DNA of 12,072 bases from Gammaproteobacteria bacterium. Its GTDB lineage: Bacteria; Pseudomonadota; Gammaproteobacteria; Burkholderiales; Burkholderiaceae_C. Both the position numbers and the translations under genes were made by a program. The stretch covers positions 1 through 12,072 of the forward strand of contig JAHIQV010000497.1 of assembly GCA_018903185.1 (NCBI GenBank), in the 5' to 3' direction. The stretch's first letter is position 1. Every line of letters begins with the position of its first letter. The notes under the pieces are model-generated. The model did not search any database, had not been told where the DNA came from, and was given only the letters and a program-made list of their open reading frames with translations. Below, one piece after another: positions 1-6,931 of this stretch.

Positions 1-1
1 C

Positions 2-433
2 ACCGCTTGCGGGCTGCCGCGCTTTCAGACAACGCTGGTTCAGCGCCTCAACGCCGCGCGGGCCGTGGCCCGCTCCTGCGGGAACTCGGTCATGCCGGCC
101 GCCGGTCCGCTGGTGTGGAATCAACGCCTGTTTTCAGCTGCGGACCGCCATGCCCGTGACATGGCCACCCGGAACTACTTCTCCCACACCAGCGTGGACG
201 GGCGTTCCCTGGCCCAGCGGGTTGCGGCCGAGGGCTACGCCTGGACGTCGGTGGGCGAGAACCTGGCGGGCGGGCAAGCCACGGTGGACGGTGTCATCTC
301 GGGCTGGCTCTCCAGCCCCGGGCACTGCAGCAACCTGATGAGCCGACAGTTCGAGGCGGTGGGCGTGAGCTGTGTGCGGCAAGCGCGCAGCCGGTTTGGC
401 CACTACTGGGTCATGGTGCTGGCCCGGCCCTGA
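2..433 (+). CDS. CAP-domain (SCP-like) extracellular protein, 5' partial
   Basis: The frame is open from the left edge, so the start codon and any signal peptide lie outside the window; 143 C-terminal residues are visible. The CAP-superfamily signature is clear: a helix with HARDMA followed by NYFSH, then the GEN motif (SVGENLAGG), then a GW..SPGHCSNLM segment and a C-terminal strand YWVMVLA. The two His and the Glu of the CAP cavity are present. Four cysteines (in TACG, RSCG, GHCSN and VSCV) could form two disulfides, as expected for a secreted protein. Bacterial CAP proteins are usually exported, but their biochemical role is mostly unknown. The gene converges on rlmJ with a 37-bp gap that holds only a weak 5-bp hairpin (454-468) and no T-tract. 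Family assignment is firm; function is not. Confidence 0.88.
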   Translation, partial: TACGLPRFQTTLVQRLNAARAVARSCGNSVMPAAGPLVWNQRLFSAADRHARDMATRNYFSHTSVDGRSLAQRVAAEGYAWTSVGENLAGGQATVDGVISGWLSSPGHCSNLMSRQFEAVGVSCVRQARSRFGHYWVMVLARP

Positions 434-470
434 AACCGGTGCCGGGGCCTTGACGCCGCGGTTCGGCGAA

Positions 471-1385
471 TCAGCCGCCGGTGTCGAGCGTCTGGCCTTT
501 GCCGCGACCCCGTCCGAGGTGGGTCAGCAACTGGGGCAAGGCCACCTGCAGCGCCGCTTTCAGCGTGTGGGGCGGGTTGATGACGAACATGCCGCTGGCC
601 GTGAGGCCGGGCCGGTCATCCGGACCGTGGGTGGGGTCCTGCCCGATGGCCAGCGTCGCGTTCAGCCAGGGCCGTTGCGCCTGGTTGCTCAGGGTCTTCA
701 GCCGGCGCGGCAGGTCGTGCGCCTCCGGGCGCGGAATGATCGGGTACCACACCAGGTAGGTGCCGGTCGGAAAGCGGCGGATGAGTTCCTGTATGCAGGC
801 GCTCACTTTGCCGTAATCGCTCTTGATCTCGTAACTGGGGTCGATCAGCACCGCGGCGCGCTTGGAGCCGGTGGCCGACGGTGGCGGCGGGAGCAAAGGC
901 TTGACGCCTTCAAAGCCGTCCTGCAGCGCCACGGCGATCTGGCGCCCCGCTTCGAGCTGGGCGATGTTGGCGTTGAGGGTGCGGCTGTCGGTCGGGTGCA
1001 GCTCGAACAATTTGAGCTTGTCGCGCGATTCGGTGCGCAGCAGCGAATGCAGCACAAAGGGCGAACCCGGGTAGACACGCAGCAGACCCGAGGGGTTGTA
1101 GCTGGCGATCAGGTCCAGGTAATCGTCGATCACCGGCGCGGCGGCCACGGGCGCGGCACCCGCCGGACGCAGGGCGGCCATCAGTTTGACCACGCCGTCC
1201 TTGGCTTCGCCCCCGGTCTCCGTGTAGTCACCGTCCAGACGGTACAGCCCGGCGCCCGCGTGGGTGTCCACCAGGGTGATGCCGGCCTCTTTCTGCATCA
1301 GATGGCGCAGCGTGGCGATCAGGGTGATGTGTTTGAGCACGTCGGCGTGGTTGCCGGCGTGGAAGGCGTGTCGGTAACTGAACAT
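471..1385 (-). CDS. rlmJ: 23S rRNA (adenine(2030)-N6)-methyltransferase RlmJ
   Basis: RlmJ uses S-adenosylmethionine to methylate N6 of A2030 in 23S rRNA, acting on ribosomal RNA in the cytoplasm. The protein has 304 aa; as I recall the E. coli protein is about 280 aa. The N-terminus SYRHAFHAGNHADVLKH is the hallmark of the family. SAM motif I is LVDTHAGAG (residues 38-46), YPGSP lies at 105-109, FELHPTD at 127-133, the catalytic motif IV is IDPSYE (181-186, with Ser in place of the second Pro of DPPY), and a conserved LTASGMFVINPP lies at 261-272. The start at 1385 gives exactly the family N-terminus; upstream there is only a weak GGA-type ribosome site. It is transcribed divergently from rplM, with 231 bp between the two starts. 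The C-terminal tail after residue 290 is basic and glycine-rich, and unremarkable. Confidence 0.95.
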   Translation of the reverse strand: MFSYRHAFHAGNHADVLKHITLIATLRHLMQKEAGITLVDTHAGAGLYRLDGDYTETGGEAKDGVVKLMAALRPAGAAPVAAAPVIDDYLDLIASYNPSGLLRVYPGSPFVLHSLLRTESRDKLKLFELHPTDSRTLNANIAQLEAGRQIAVALQDGFEGVKPLLPPPPSATGSKRAAVLIDPSYEIKSDYGKVSACIQELIRRFPTGTYLVWYPIIPRPEAHDLPRRLKTLSNQAQRPWLNATLAIGQDPTHGPDDRPGLTASGMFVINPPHTLKAALQVALPQLLTHLGRGRGKGQTLDTGG

Positions 1386-1440
1386 AGGGTCCGATGGTAG
1401 CGCCCCCGGGCGACCCGGTCACACGCCGTTCATCCGCAGC

Positions 1441-1470
1441 TTGCCAATCGGTGCCGATATTTCGTACAAT
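1441..1470 (+). promoter_or_regulatory. Sigma70-type promoter of rplM-rpsI
   Basis: A -35 hexamer TTGCCA (1441-1446) and a -10 hexamer TACAAT (1465-1470) are separated by 18 bp. Each hexamer matches the consensus at four or five of six positions. Transcription would begin near 1477, giving a leader of about 140 nt before rplM. No experimental support is visible; the call rests on motif quality and its position ahead of a highly expressed operon. Confidence 0.7.
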
Positions 1471-1476
1471 GGAAGG

Positions 1477-1616
1477 CTTCGCAGCGAAACGCAAGGCTCC
1501 GCGACGAAGACCGCACACCGGGCAACCGGGGTGCAAAACCCCACCTAAGAGTGTTCCGACAGAGAACAACCGACCGTGGAAAAGAGCCGCCAAACCCTCC
1601 TTCAAAGAGAAAACTC
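1477..1616 (+). promoter_or_regulatory. Structured 5' leader of rplM-rpsI
   Basis: This non-coding leader of about 140 nt contains an imperfect direct repeat (1473-1488 and 1493-1508, 13 of 16 bases identical). A 9-bp hairpin follows at 1513-1534 with one A-G mismatch and a GCAA tetraloop. A second hairpin, GGGGT (1528-1532) with ACCCC (1538-1542), uses part of the first hairpin's right arm, so the two cannot form together. The rest (1543-1603) is A/C-rich and looks unstructured up to the ribosome binding site. The E. coli rplM operon is known to be controlled by L13. Whether this leader does the same is inference. Confidence 0.45.
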
Positions 1617-2048
1617 ATGACCAAAACGTTCAGCGCAAAAGCAGCTGACGTGACGCACGAGTGGTTTGTGATTGACGCGACCGACAAGGTCCTCGGACGA
1701 GTTGCCAGTGAAGTGGCTCTCCGTTTGCGCGGCAAACACAAGGCCATTTACACGCCTCACGTCGATACCGGTGACTACATCGTCATCATCAACGCGTCCA
1801 AGATCCGCGTGACGGGCACCAAAGCCCTCGACAAGATTTACTACCGTCACTCGGGTTACCCGGGCGGTATCTACGCCACCAACTTCCGCGACATGCAGGC
1901 CAAGCACCCTGGCCGCGCGATCGAGAAGGCCGTCAAGGGCATGCTGCCCAAGGGTCCGCTTGGCTACGCCATGATCAAGAAGCTCAAGGTGTACGGCGGT
2001 GCTGAGCATCCCCACACCGCCCAACAGCCGCAAGTGCTGGAACTCTAA
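1617..2048 (+). CDS. rplM: 50S ribosomal protein L13
   Basis: L13 is a primary binding protein of the large ribosomal subunit and contacts 23S rRNA early in assembly. The 143-aa protein matches the usual length of about 142 aa and shows the family signatures: [19 protein letters not shown] near residues 16-34, the loop [27 protein letters not shown], then [22 protein letters not shown], and [17 protein letters not shown] near the C-terminus. The start at 1617 is chosen because it gives the canonical N-terminus and is preceded by AAAGAGA at 1604-1610, a moderate Shine-Dalgarno. The reading frame stays open upstream to 1551, but that extension lies in the leader and has no family resemblance. 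rpsI follows after 12 bp, the universal rplM-rpsI order. Confidence 0.98.
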   Translation: MTKTFSAKAADVTHEWFVIDATDKVLGRVASEVALRLRGKHKAIYTPHVDTGDYIVIINASKIRVTGTKALDKIYYRHSGYPGGIYATNFRDMQAKHPGRAIEKAVKGMLPKGPLGYAMIKKLKVYGGAEHPHTAQQPQVLEL

Positions 2049-2060
2049 AGGAGCCTTGAG

Positions 2061-2453
2061 ATGATTGGTGAATGGAACAATGGCACCGGCCGTCGCAAAT
2101 CCAGCGTCGCCCGCGTGTTTCTGAAAAAAGGCTCCGGCCAGATCGTGGTCAACGGCAAGGACATCCAGTCCTACTTCGGCCGTGAAACCTCGATCATGAT
2201 CGCCAAGCAGCCGCTGATGCTGACCAACCACGCCGACACCTTCGACGTGATGGTCAACGTGCACGGTGGCGGCGAGTCCGGCCAGGCCGGCGCTGTGCGT
2301 CACGGCATCACCCGCGCCCTGATCGACTACGACGCGACGCTCAAGCCGAGCCTGTCGCAAGCCGGCTTCGTCACGCGCGATGCGCGTGAAGTCGAGCGTA
2401 AGAAGGTCGGTCTGCGTTCCGCACGCCGCGCCAAGCAGTTCAGCAAGCGCTAA
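2061..2453 (+). CDS. rpsI: 30S ribosomal protein S9
   Basis: S9 sits in the head of the small subunit, and its C-terminal tail reaches toward the P-site tRNA. The 130-aa protein has the expected features: an N-terminal [14 protein letters not shown] (near 8-21), the [19 protein letters not shown] core (near 69-87), and the basic tail [24 protein letters not shown] ending in Lys-Arg, the conserved tRNA-contacting end. The start has a strong ribosome site, AAGGAG (2048-2053), which overlaps the rplM stop codon, consistent with coupled translation of L13 and S9 in one operon. A strong terminator lies 17 bp downstream, so rplM-rpsI is probably a complete two-gene transcript. Confidence 0.98.
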   Translation: MIGEWNNGTGRRKSSVARVFLKKGSGQIVVNGKDIQSYFGRETSIMIAKQPLMLTNHADTFDVMVNVHGGGESGQAGAVRHGITRALIDYDATLKPSLSQAGFVTRDAREVERKKVGLRSARRAKQFSKR

Positions 2454-2470
2454 AGCGCCTGGCTTCTGCC

Positions 2471-2516
2471 GCAAAAACCGCCTGCAAGCTTGTCTTGGGG
2501 CGGTTTTTGCATTTTG
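2471..2516 (+). terminator. Rho-independent terminator of rplM-rpsI
   Basis: A perfect 12-bp inverted repeat, GCAAAAACCGCC (2471-2482) and GGCGGTTTTTGC (2499-2510), encloses a 16-nt loop and is followed by ATTTT. The A/T-rich outer part of the stem means the right arm itself supplies the U-tract (GGCGGTTTTT), the normal layout. It lies 17 bp after the rpsI stop. Confidence 0.88.
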
Positions 2517-2562
2517 GGGTCGTGTGATCCGGGTTCTCAATTCCCAATCGAAAGGTGTCTGA

Positions 2563-3270
2563 ATGAGGTTGCGTCTCCTGCGACGAAGACTCACGGTCAG
2601 CGCGCCCCGGGTGTCGGTGCGCAGCGCCATGCCCTGGCCCTTCCGCTGGCTGCTGGGTGCCGTGGTGCTCGGCTTTTCGGGCGCCCTGGCGCTCTGGGCT
2701 TTTGAGGTGGGCAAAGACATCGCCGGCCTGGACCGCAATGCCAAACAGGAACTGGAGCGCCTGCGCAACGAGGCGCAGGACCTGCGTGCCGAACTGGGCC
2801 GGGCGCAGTCCATCGCCAACACCTCTGAAAGCCTGCTGACGGCGGAGAAAGCGGCCCAGGAGCAACTGGTGCAGCAGATTCGCCAGCTGGAGGCGGACAA
2901 CCAGGTGCTGCGCAGCGACCTGGGATTTTTTGAGCGCCTGATCCCGGGGTCGGGGAGTGGCGCACTGAACATTCGCGGCCTGCAGGTCGATCGTCTGGCG
3001 CAGAACCAGCTCAAGTGGCAGGTGCTGTTGATCCAGGCCACCAAGAACGCTCCCGAAGTCAGGGGCGTTCTGGAGGTGACTTTTACCGGCACACTGGAAG
3101 GCAAACCCTGGTCAGCCATTCAGGAGCCGTCGCCGCAACCGGTGCTGATCAAGGGCTATCTGCGCCAGGAGGGGCTGGTGAACGTTCCCGAACAGGCCGT
3201 GGTAAAAACCGTGACCGCAAAAATCCTGCAGGACGGCGCGGTGTTGGCCCTGCACACCATCAAGCTGTAA
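2563..3270 (+). CDS. DUF6776-like membrane-anchored coiled-coil protein
   Basis: This 235-aa protein has an arginine-rich cytoplasmic N-terminus (1-27), one membrane segment at about 28-47 (WLLGAVVLGFSGALALWAF), a long heptad-rich coiled coil at about 52-122 (repeated E/L/R/Q patterns such as LERLRNEAQDLRAELGRAQ), and a C-terminal beta-rich domain (135-235) that would lie in the periplasm. The architecture and sequence resemble the betaproteobacterial DUF6776 family, whose function is unknown. The start at 2563 has AAAGG (2551-2555) seven bases upstream. It precedes the bactofilin gene by 24 bp, so the two are probably co-transcribed; the membrane-anchored coiled coil might act with the bactofilin at the envelope, but that is inference from gene order. 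No convincing promoter is seen between the rpsI terminator and this start. Confidence 0.75.
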   Translation: MRLRLLRRRLTVSAPRVSVRSAMPWPFRWLLGAVVLGFSGALALWAFEVGKDIAGLDRNAKQELERLRNEAQDLRAELGRAQSIANTSESLLTAEKAAQEQLVQQIRQLEADNQVLRSDLGFFERLIPGSGSGALNIRGLQVDRLAQNQLKWQVLLIQATKNAPEVRGVLEVTFTGTLEGKPWSAIQEPSPQPVLIKGYLRQEGLVNVPEQAVVKTVTAKILQDGAVLALHTIKL

Positions 3271-3294
3271 TCAACTGTCGTTTCGGAGAACCCC

Positions 3295-3693
3295 ATGTTT
3301 GGCAAGAAGAAGCAACCCCCCATCAAAAGCCTGATCGCCCATGGAACGCGCATCGAAGGCCATGTGTTGTTCCACGACGGACTGCGGGTGGATGGCGAAG
3401 TGGTGGGCGACATCCGTGCCAGCGATGAACAGTCCAGCATCCTGGTGATCAGCGAATCGGCCAGCGTGACCGGCCAGATCCATGCAGACCACGTCATCAT
3501 CAACGGCAGCGTCAAGGGCCCCGTGTTTGCGTTTGACCTGCTGGAACTGCAGCCCAAAGCCCGGATTGAGGGCGACGTGTCCTACAAGGCTCTGGAGATG
3601 CACCAGGGCGCCACGATATCGGGTCAGCTCAAACCCATGGCCGCAGGCCTGGAAGACAAACCCACATTGAAACTGGCGGCAAACAACGGCTGA
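3295..3693 (+). CDS. Bactofilin family cytoskeletal protein
   Basis: Bactofilins (formerly DUF583) polymerise without nucleotide into filaments built of right-handed beta-helix subunits. They serve as membrane-associated scaffolds for cell shape, stalk or peptidoglycan machinery. The 132-aa protein is small but complete: a short basic N-terminus (MFGKKKQPPIKSL), the opening strand THGTRIEG-type motif (here AHGTRIEGHVLF, 15-26), then the periodic turns GLRVDGEVVGDI (29-40), SESASVTGQI (53-62), DHVIINGSVKG (65-75), LQPKARIEGDV (86-96) and MHQGATISGQL (102-112), and a short disordered tail. The start at 3295 has GGAG (3285-3288) six bases upstream. It follows the DUF6776-like gene closely and precedes erpA by 114 bp. 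The specific cellular role in this organism is not predictable. Confidence 0.9.
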   Translation: MFGKKKQPPIKSLIAHGTRIEGHVLFHDGLRVDGEVVGDIRASDEQSSILVISESASVTGQIHADHVIINGSVKGPVFAFDLLELQPKARIEGDVSYKALEMHQGATISGQLKPMAAGLEDKPTLKLAANNG

Positions 3694-3807
3694 GCGCAAA
3701 CCCGAGCGATTTGCTATAGCATTGCTTCAGATGTGGACGAATGGCGTCCACCAGCCGCGTTCAGGAAGCCCCCCGGAAGCGGCCCAAGACCTATGTCAGG
3801 ACACCCC

Positions 3808-4173
3808 ATGAGCGCAGTTGCAGAAAACATCCAGACCGACATGCCAGCACCGCTGGTCTTCACCGACAGCGCCGCGGCCAAAGTGGCCGAGCTGGTGGCC
3901 GAAGAGGGCAACCCGGACCTCAAGCTGCGCGTGTTTGTGCAGGGCGGTGGCTGCTCGGGTTTCCAGTACGGTTTCACCTTCGATGAGGTGGTCAACGAAG
4001 ACGACACCACCATGACGAAGAACGGTGTTTCGCTGTTGATCGATGCCATGAGCTACCAGTACCTGGTCGGCGCCGAGATCGACTACAAGGAAGACTTGGA
4101 GGGTGCCCAGTTCGTCATCAAGAACCCCAATGCCTCGACCACCTGTGGTTGTGGCTCCAGCTTCAGCGTCTGA
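3808..4173 (+). CDS. erpA: Iron-sulfur cluster insertion protein ErpA
   Basis: ErpA is an A-type carrier that receives [4Fe-4S] clusters and delivers them to apoproteins, including enzymes of isoprenoid synthesis and respiration. At 121 aa it shows the family core: [19 protein letters not shown] (16-34), [14 protein letters not shown] (43-56, with Cys49), ISY-type segment [16 protein letters not shown] (78-93), and the C-terminal TTCGCGSSF (111-119, with Cys113 and Cys115). All three cluster ligands are present. The frame stays open to 3733, with in-frame ATG codons at 3733 and 3793, but 3808 is preferred because AGGA (3798-3801) lies six bases upstream and the family N-terminus is short. A TATAGC at 3715-3720 could be part of a separate promoter, but no good -35 was found. 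A bidirectional terminator follows. Confidence 0.95.
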   Translation: MSAVAENIQTDMPAPLVFTDSAAAKVAELVAEEGNPDLKLRVFVQGGGCSGFQYGFTFDEVVNEDDTTMTKNGVSLLIDAMSYQYLVGAEIDYKEDLEGAQFVIKNPNASTTCGCGSSFSV

Positions 4174-4211
4174 TCGGGCGCAGTCGAAGCGCCCGGCGCT
4201 TCCCGGCCAAC

Positions 4212-4243
4212 AAAAAGCCCCGTCAGATTGACGGGGCTTTTTT
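4212..4243. terminator. Bidirectional intrinsic terminator between erpA and the glycine-zipper gene
   Basis: The inverted repeat GCCCCGTCA (4217-4225) and TGACGGGGC (4229-4237) is a perfect 9-bp stem with a GAT loop. It is flanked by five A on the left and six T on the right. It therefore offers a U-tract in both directions and can end erpA (+) and the convergent glycine-zipper gene (-) at 4262. Confidence 0.92.
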
Positions 4244-4261
4244 GTGGGTGCGACCCGGACT

Positions 4262-4906
4262 TCAGCGCCAGTTGCGATCCCATTGTTCGTTCTCGCGATC
4301 CCGGCGATGGCCGCGGTACACCTCCGGATACTGGCGTGTTCCACCGATGTAGACCACTTCGGGTTCCGCCGGGGGCGCCGGGCGGTATTGCATCTGCTGC
4401 CGCGGTGCGGGCGCGGCGATGACGGGTTGCACGTTCACATGGACGTAACGGCCCGGTTCTTCGGGCATCTGCACGTTGTAGCGCCGGCCAGCGTACTCAT
4501 ACTCCACGTCGTAGGCCACGGTCTGGTTTTCGTAGAAGGTCTGGGTGCTGCACTGCTGCACGGTCTGCGTGCGGGGCTGTCCGCGGCCTTCGATGTGGTT
4601 GCCGAGCACGGCACCACCGAACAGGCCGATGGCTGTGGCCACTGCGCGGCCGCTGCCACCGCCGATGGCGTTGCCCATGGCGCCACCGGCGATGCCGCCG
4701 ATCAGCGCACCGGCGCCCGACTTGTGGCCGGGTACGGTCACGGTCTGGTTCTGGCACACCTCGCGCGGCGTCGCCACTTGCTGGATGATGGGTTTGCTGC
4801 TGAGCACACGGGCGCGTTCATCCTGGGCCTGGACGGCACCGGCGCCTGCGAGGGCGATCACACCGGTGAGGACGGGGAGGAGGATGGAACGGTCAGGGGA
4901 TTTCAT
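4262..4906 (-). CDS. Periplasmic or envelope glycine-zipper 2TM-domain protein
   Basis: The 214-aa protein has an N-terminal signal peptide (MKSPDRSILLPVLTGVIALAGAGAVQA, likely cut after VQA at 27). It has no lipobox Cys, so it is probably not a lipoprotein. A glycine zipper covers 64-103 (GAGALIGGIAGGAMGNAIGG, then AIGLFGGAVLGNHIEG), which is the Rick_17kDa/SlyB-like 2TM pattern. Around it lie CQNQTVTVPG (51-60) and QQCSTQTFYENQTVAYDVEYEYAG (117-140); the two Cys, C51 and C119, could pair. The C-terminus is Pro-rich, then charged. The start at 4906 has an excellent AAGGAG (minus strand, 4918-4913) six bases upstream; the frame is open to 5014, but that extension has no ribosome site and would bury the signal peptide. 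Proteins of this kind often affect envelope stability or stress response; the specific role is unknown. Confidence 0.85.
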   Translation of the reverse strand: MKSPDRSILLPVLTGVIALAGAGAVQAQDERARVLSSKPIIQQVATPREVCQNQTVTVPGHKSGAGALIGGIAGGAMGNAIGGGSGRAVATAIGLFGGAVLGNHIEGRGQPRTQTVQQCSTQTFYENQTVAYDVEYEYAGRRYNVQMPEEPGRYVHVNVQPVIAAPAPRQQMQYRPAPPAEPEVVYIGGTRQYPEVYRGHRRDRENEQWDRNWR

Positions 4907-4948
4907 GGAAAGCTCCTTGGTTGAGGAGCCTCCATCGTGCGGGGCTCG

Positions 4949-4997
4949 TGTCAAGCCGTTGCACAGCCTGTGTAAAGCTGCCGCCAGACATGTAACG
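4949..4997 (-). promoter_or_regulatory. Spaced TGTAAAG-like repeats upstream of the glycine-zipper gene
   Basis: On the plus strand three heptamers lie in the same orientation: TGTCAAG (4949-4955), TGTAAAG (4971-4977) and TGTAACG (4991-4997), at start-to-start distances of 22 and 20 bp. Read toward the gene on the minus strand they are CTTGACA, CTTTACA and CGTTACA; the nearest contains a perfect TTGACA -35 hexamer (4954-4949). The expected -10 position is poor (AGGCTC), which would suit an activated promoter. Tandem sites near two helical turns apart fit a response-regulator type activator. No specific regulator can be named. Confidence 0.35.
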
Positions 4998-5002
4998 TCT
5001 GG
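4984..5002. repeat. Small inverted repeat after the FAD oxidoreductase stop
   Basis: CCAGAC (4984-4989) and GTCTGG (4997-5002) form a 6-bp inverted repeat with a 7-nt spacer, directly after the stop of the 5011-6846 gene on the minus strand. No T-tract follows, so it is a poor intrinsic terminator. It also overlaps the distal TGTAACG heptamer, so it may instead be part of the regulatory region of the next gene. Confidence 0.4.
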
Positions 5003-5010
5003 TGTCGGCT

Positions 5011-6846
5011 TCAAGCTTGCGCAGGAATCCCGAGCAGATCGCGGGCCAACGCTTCGGCGACTTTGATGCCGTCCACGCCCGCGGAGAGGATGCCGCCGGC
5101 GTAGCCCGCGCCCTCGCCCGCCGGGTACAGGCCCCGGGTGTTCAGGCTCTGGCAGTCCGTCCCGCGCGTGATGCGCAGCGGCGACGAGGTGCGCGTTTCC
5201 ACGCCGGTGAGCACGGCATCGGCCATGTCGTAACCCTTGATCTTGCGGCCGAAGACGGGAATGGCTTCGCGCATGGCCTCGATGGCGAAATCCGGCAGAG
5301 CGGGTGCGAGGTTGCCGAGCTTCACGCCTGGCTTGTACGACGGATCCACCGTGCCGAGCGCTGTGGACGGTGTCTGGGCCACGAAGTCGCCCACCAGCTG
5401 ACCGGGGGCTTCGTAGGTGCCGCCGCCGAGCTCGTAGGCCCGGGCTTCCAGCTGGCGCTGCAGCACGATGCCAGCCAGCGGGTGCGTCTGGCCTTGTGCG
5501 GCCATGGCCTGGGCCTGCGTGGCGTAGCGCGTGCCATCGGCCTCACCGAAGGCGGCGGTCCATAGCGGCGCGTCTTGCGGAAAGGACTGCGGGAAGTCAG
5601 CCACGTCGATGCCCACCACCAGGCCGGCGTTGGCGTTGCGCTCGTTGCGCGAGTACTGGCTCATGCCGTTGGTGACCACGCGACCCGGCTCGGAGGTGGC
5701 CGCCACCACGGTGCCGCCCGGGCACATGCAGAAGCTGTAGACCGCGCGCCCGTTTTTCGCGTGGTGCACGAGTTTGTAGTCGGCGGCACCGAGCAGCGGG
5801 TGACCGGCGTGGCGGCCCCAGCGCGCGCGGTCGATCACGCTTTGCGGGTGCTCGATGCGGAAGCCCACAGAAAACGGTTTGGCTTCCAGGAACACGCCCG
5901 CATCGTGCAGCAAGGCGAAGGTGTCGCGCGAGCTGTGGCCGAGCGCCAGAACGGCGCGCCGCGCGGGCCGTTCGGTGATCGCCCCGCTGTCCAGCTGCAG
6001 CACGCGCAGGCCAGTCAGTTGCTGCTGACCGCCATTGGAGGGTGCCAGCGTGAGGCCCACCACCTGCTGCTGGAAGCGGATTTCGCCACCCAGCGCGATG
6101 ATCTTTTCGCGCATCGCCTCGACCACCTTGACCAGCTTGAAGGTGCCGATGTGCGGGTGCGCCTGGTACAGGATTTCGGGTGGCCCGCCAGCGTCCACAA
6201 ACTCCTGCATCACCTTGCGGCCGAGGAAGCGTGGGTCCTTGATCTGGCTGTAGAGCTTGCCGTCGGAAAACAGGCCGGCGCCGCCTTCGCCGTACTGCAC
6301 ATTGCTCTGCGGGTTGAGCACTTTCTTGCGCCACAGGCCCCAGGTGTCCTTGGTGCGCTCGCGCACCGGCTTGCCACGCTCCAGCACGATGGGGCGCAGG
6401 CCCATCTGCGCCAGCGCCAGCGCGGTGAACAGGCCGCAAGGACCGAGGCCAACCACCACCGGGCGATCCGCCTCATCGGCGGGCCAGCCGGTGGGCGCGT
6501 GACCGGGCGCGTGCCAGGCCATGTCGGGCGTGGGCTGGATGTGCGGGTTCTTCTCGTGTTGCGCCAGCAGGCTGGGTTCCAGCGCCGGGTCGGCCAGCGT
6601 CACGTCCACGATGTACACGGCCAGCAGTTCGGCCTTGCGGGCGTCGAAGCTGCGTTTGAACACGTGCAGGTGGGCGATGCCGTCGGCCTCGATGCCCAGC
6701 GCCTGGGCGGCGAGCCGGGCGAGGGCCTCGACCGGGTGCGGCGGCGGGATGCGGTCTTCGTCGGTTTCGGACGGTGCGTCGGAGGCGCGGCGGTGTTCGG
6801 CCGGCACGTCGGCCAGCGGGAGCTTGAGTTCGGAGAGTCGGATCAT
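5011..6846 (-). CDS. FAD-dependent oxidoreductase (COG2509-type)
   Basis: This 611-aa cytoplasmic flavoprotein resembles the uncharacterised FAD-dependent dehydrogenase group COG2509. An N-terminal domain (about 1-120) carries the family pattern HVFKRSFDARK (61-71), followed by the FAD-binding Rossmann motif VVVGLGPCGLFTALALA (130-146) with the ribose-binding ERG at 156-158. Family hallmarks follow: YGEGGAGLFSDGKLYS (185-200), the SVGFRIEHPQ segment (326-335), the FCMCPGGTVVAATSEPG motif (372-388) with a CxC pair, and the C-terminal FAD segment GLYPAGEGAGYAGGILSAGVDG (572-593). Substrate and physiological partner are unknown for the family. The start MIRLSEL fits the family but has no clear Shine-Dalgarno. 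The Glu/Pro-rich stretch 15-40 is probably a linker. It is transcribed divergently from DUF2239 and leads toward the glycine-zipper gene 104 bp beyond its stop. Confidence 0.88.
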   Translation of the reverse strand: MIRLSELKLPLADVPAEHRRASDAPSETDEDRIPPPHPVEALARLAAQALGIEADGIAHLHVFKRSFDARKAELLAVYIVDVTLADPALEPSLLAQHEKNPHIQPTPDMAWHAPGHAPTGWPADEADRPVVVGLGPCGLFTALALAQMGLRPIVLERGKPVRERTKDTWGLWRKKVLNPQSNVQYGEGGAGLFSDGKLYSQIKDPRFLGRKVMQEFVDAGGPPEILYQAHPHIGTFKLVKVVEAMREKIIALGGEIRFQQQVVGLTLAPSNGGQQQLTGLRVLQLDSGAITERPARRAVLALGHSSRDTFALLHDAGVFLEAKPFSVGFRIEHPQSVIDRARWGRHAGHPLLGAADYKLVHHAKNGRAVYSFCMCPGGTVVAATSEPGRVVTNGMSQYSRNERNANAGLVVGIDVADFPQSFPQDAPLWTAAFGEADGTRYATQAQAMAAQGQTHPLAGIVLQRQLEARAYELGGGTYEAPGQLVGDFVAQTPSTALGTVDPSYKPGVKLGNLAPALPDFAIEAMREAIPVFGRKIKGYDMADAVLTGVETRTSSPLRITRGTDCQSLNTRGLYPAGEGAGYAGGILSAGVDGIKVAEALARDLLGIPAQA

Positions 6847-6865
6847 GATGAAGAGGGCTTGTGTT

Positions 6866-6895
6866 TATCAAGCAAAGGGTCCCTATTGTCGTCAA
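6866..6895 (-). promoter_or_regulatory. Possible promoter of the FAD oxidoreductase
   Basis: On the minus strand TTGACG (6895-6890) and TTGATA (6871-6866) are separated by 18 bp, which would start transcription about 15-20 bases before the gene. The -35 is good and the -10 is weak. It is called on motif and position only. Confidence 0.4.
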
Positions 6896-6931
6896 AGCCG
6901 CGACCGGTTTTGTGGTGCGCGAGGCCTCCGG

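Noticed and set aside
454..468. CGCCG/CGGCG hairpin between the CAP gene and rlmJ as a terminator.
   Set aside because: Five base pairs and no T-tract on either side; such pairs arise by chance in GC-rich DNA.
1602..3119. A 505-codon minus-strand frame across rplM, rpsI and the DUF6776-like gene.
   Set aside because: It runs antisense to two certain ribosomal protein genes and through a strong terminator, and has no family resemblance.
3715..3720. TATAGC as the -10 of a dedicated erpA promoter.
   Set aside because: No -35-like hexamer lies at the right distance (TTGAAA at 3667-3672 is far too distant), so it was not called as a promoter.
4984..5002. Hairpin after the FAD oxidoreductase as an intrinsic terminator.
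   Set aside because: The stem is only 6 bp and no T-tract follows on the minus strand; listed only as an inverted repeat.
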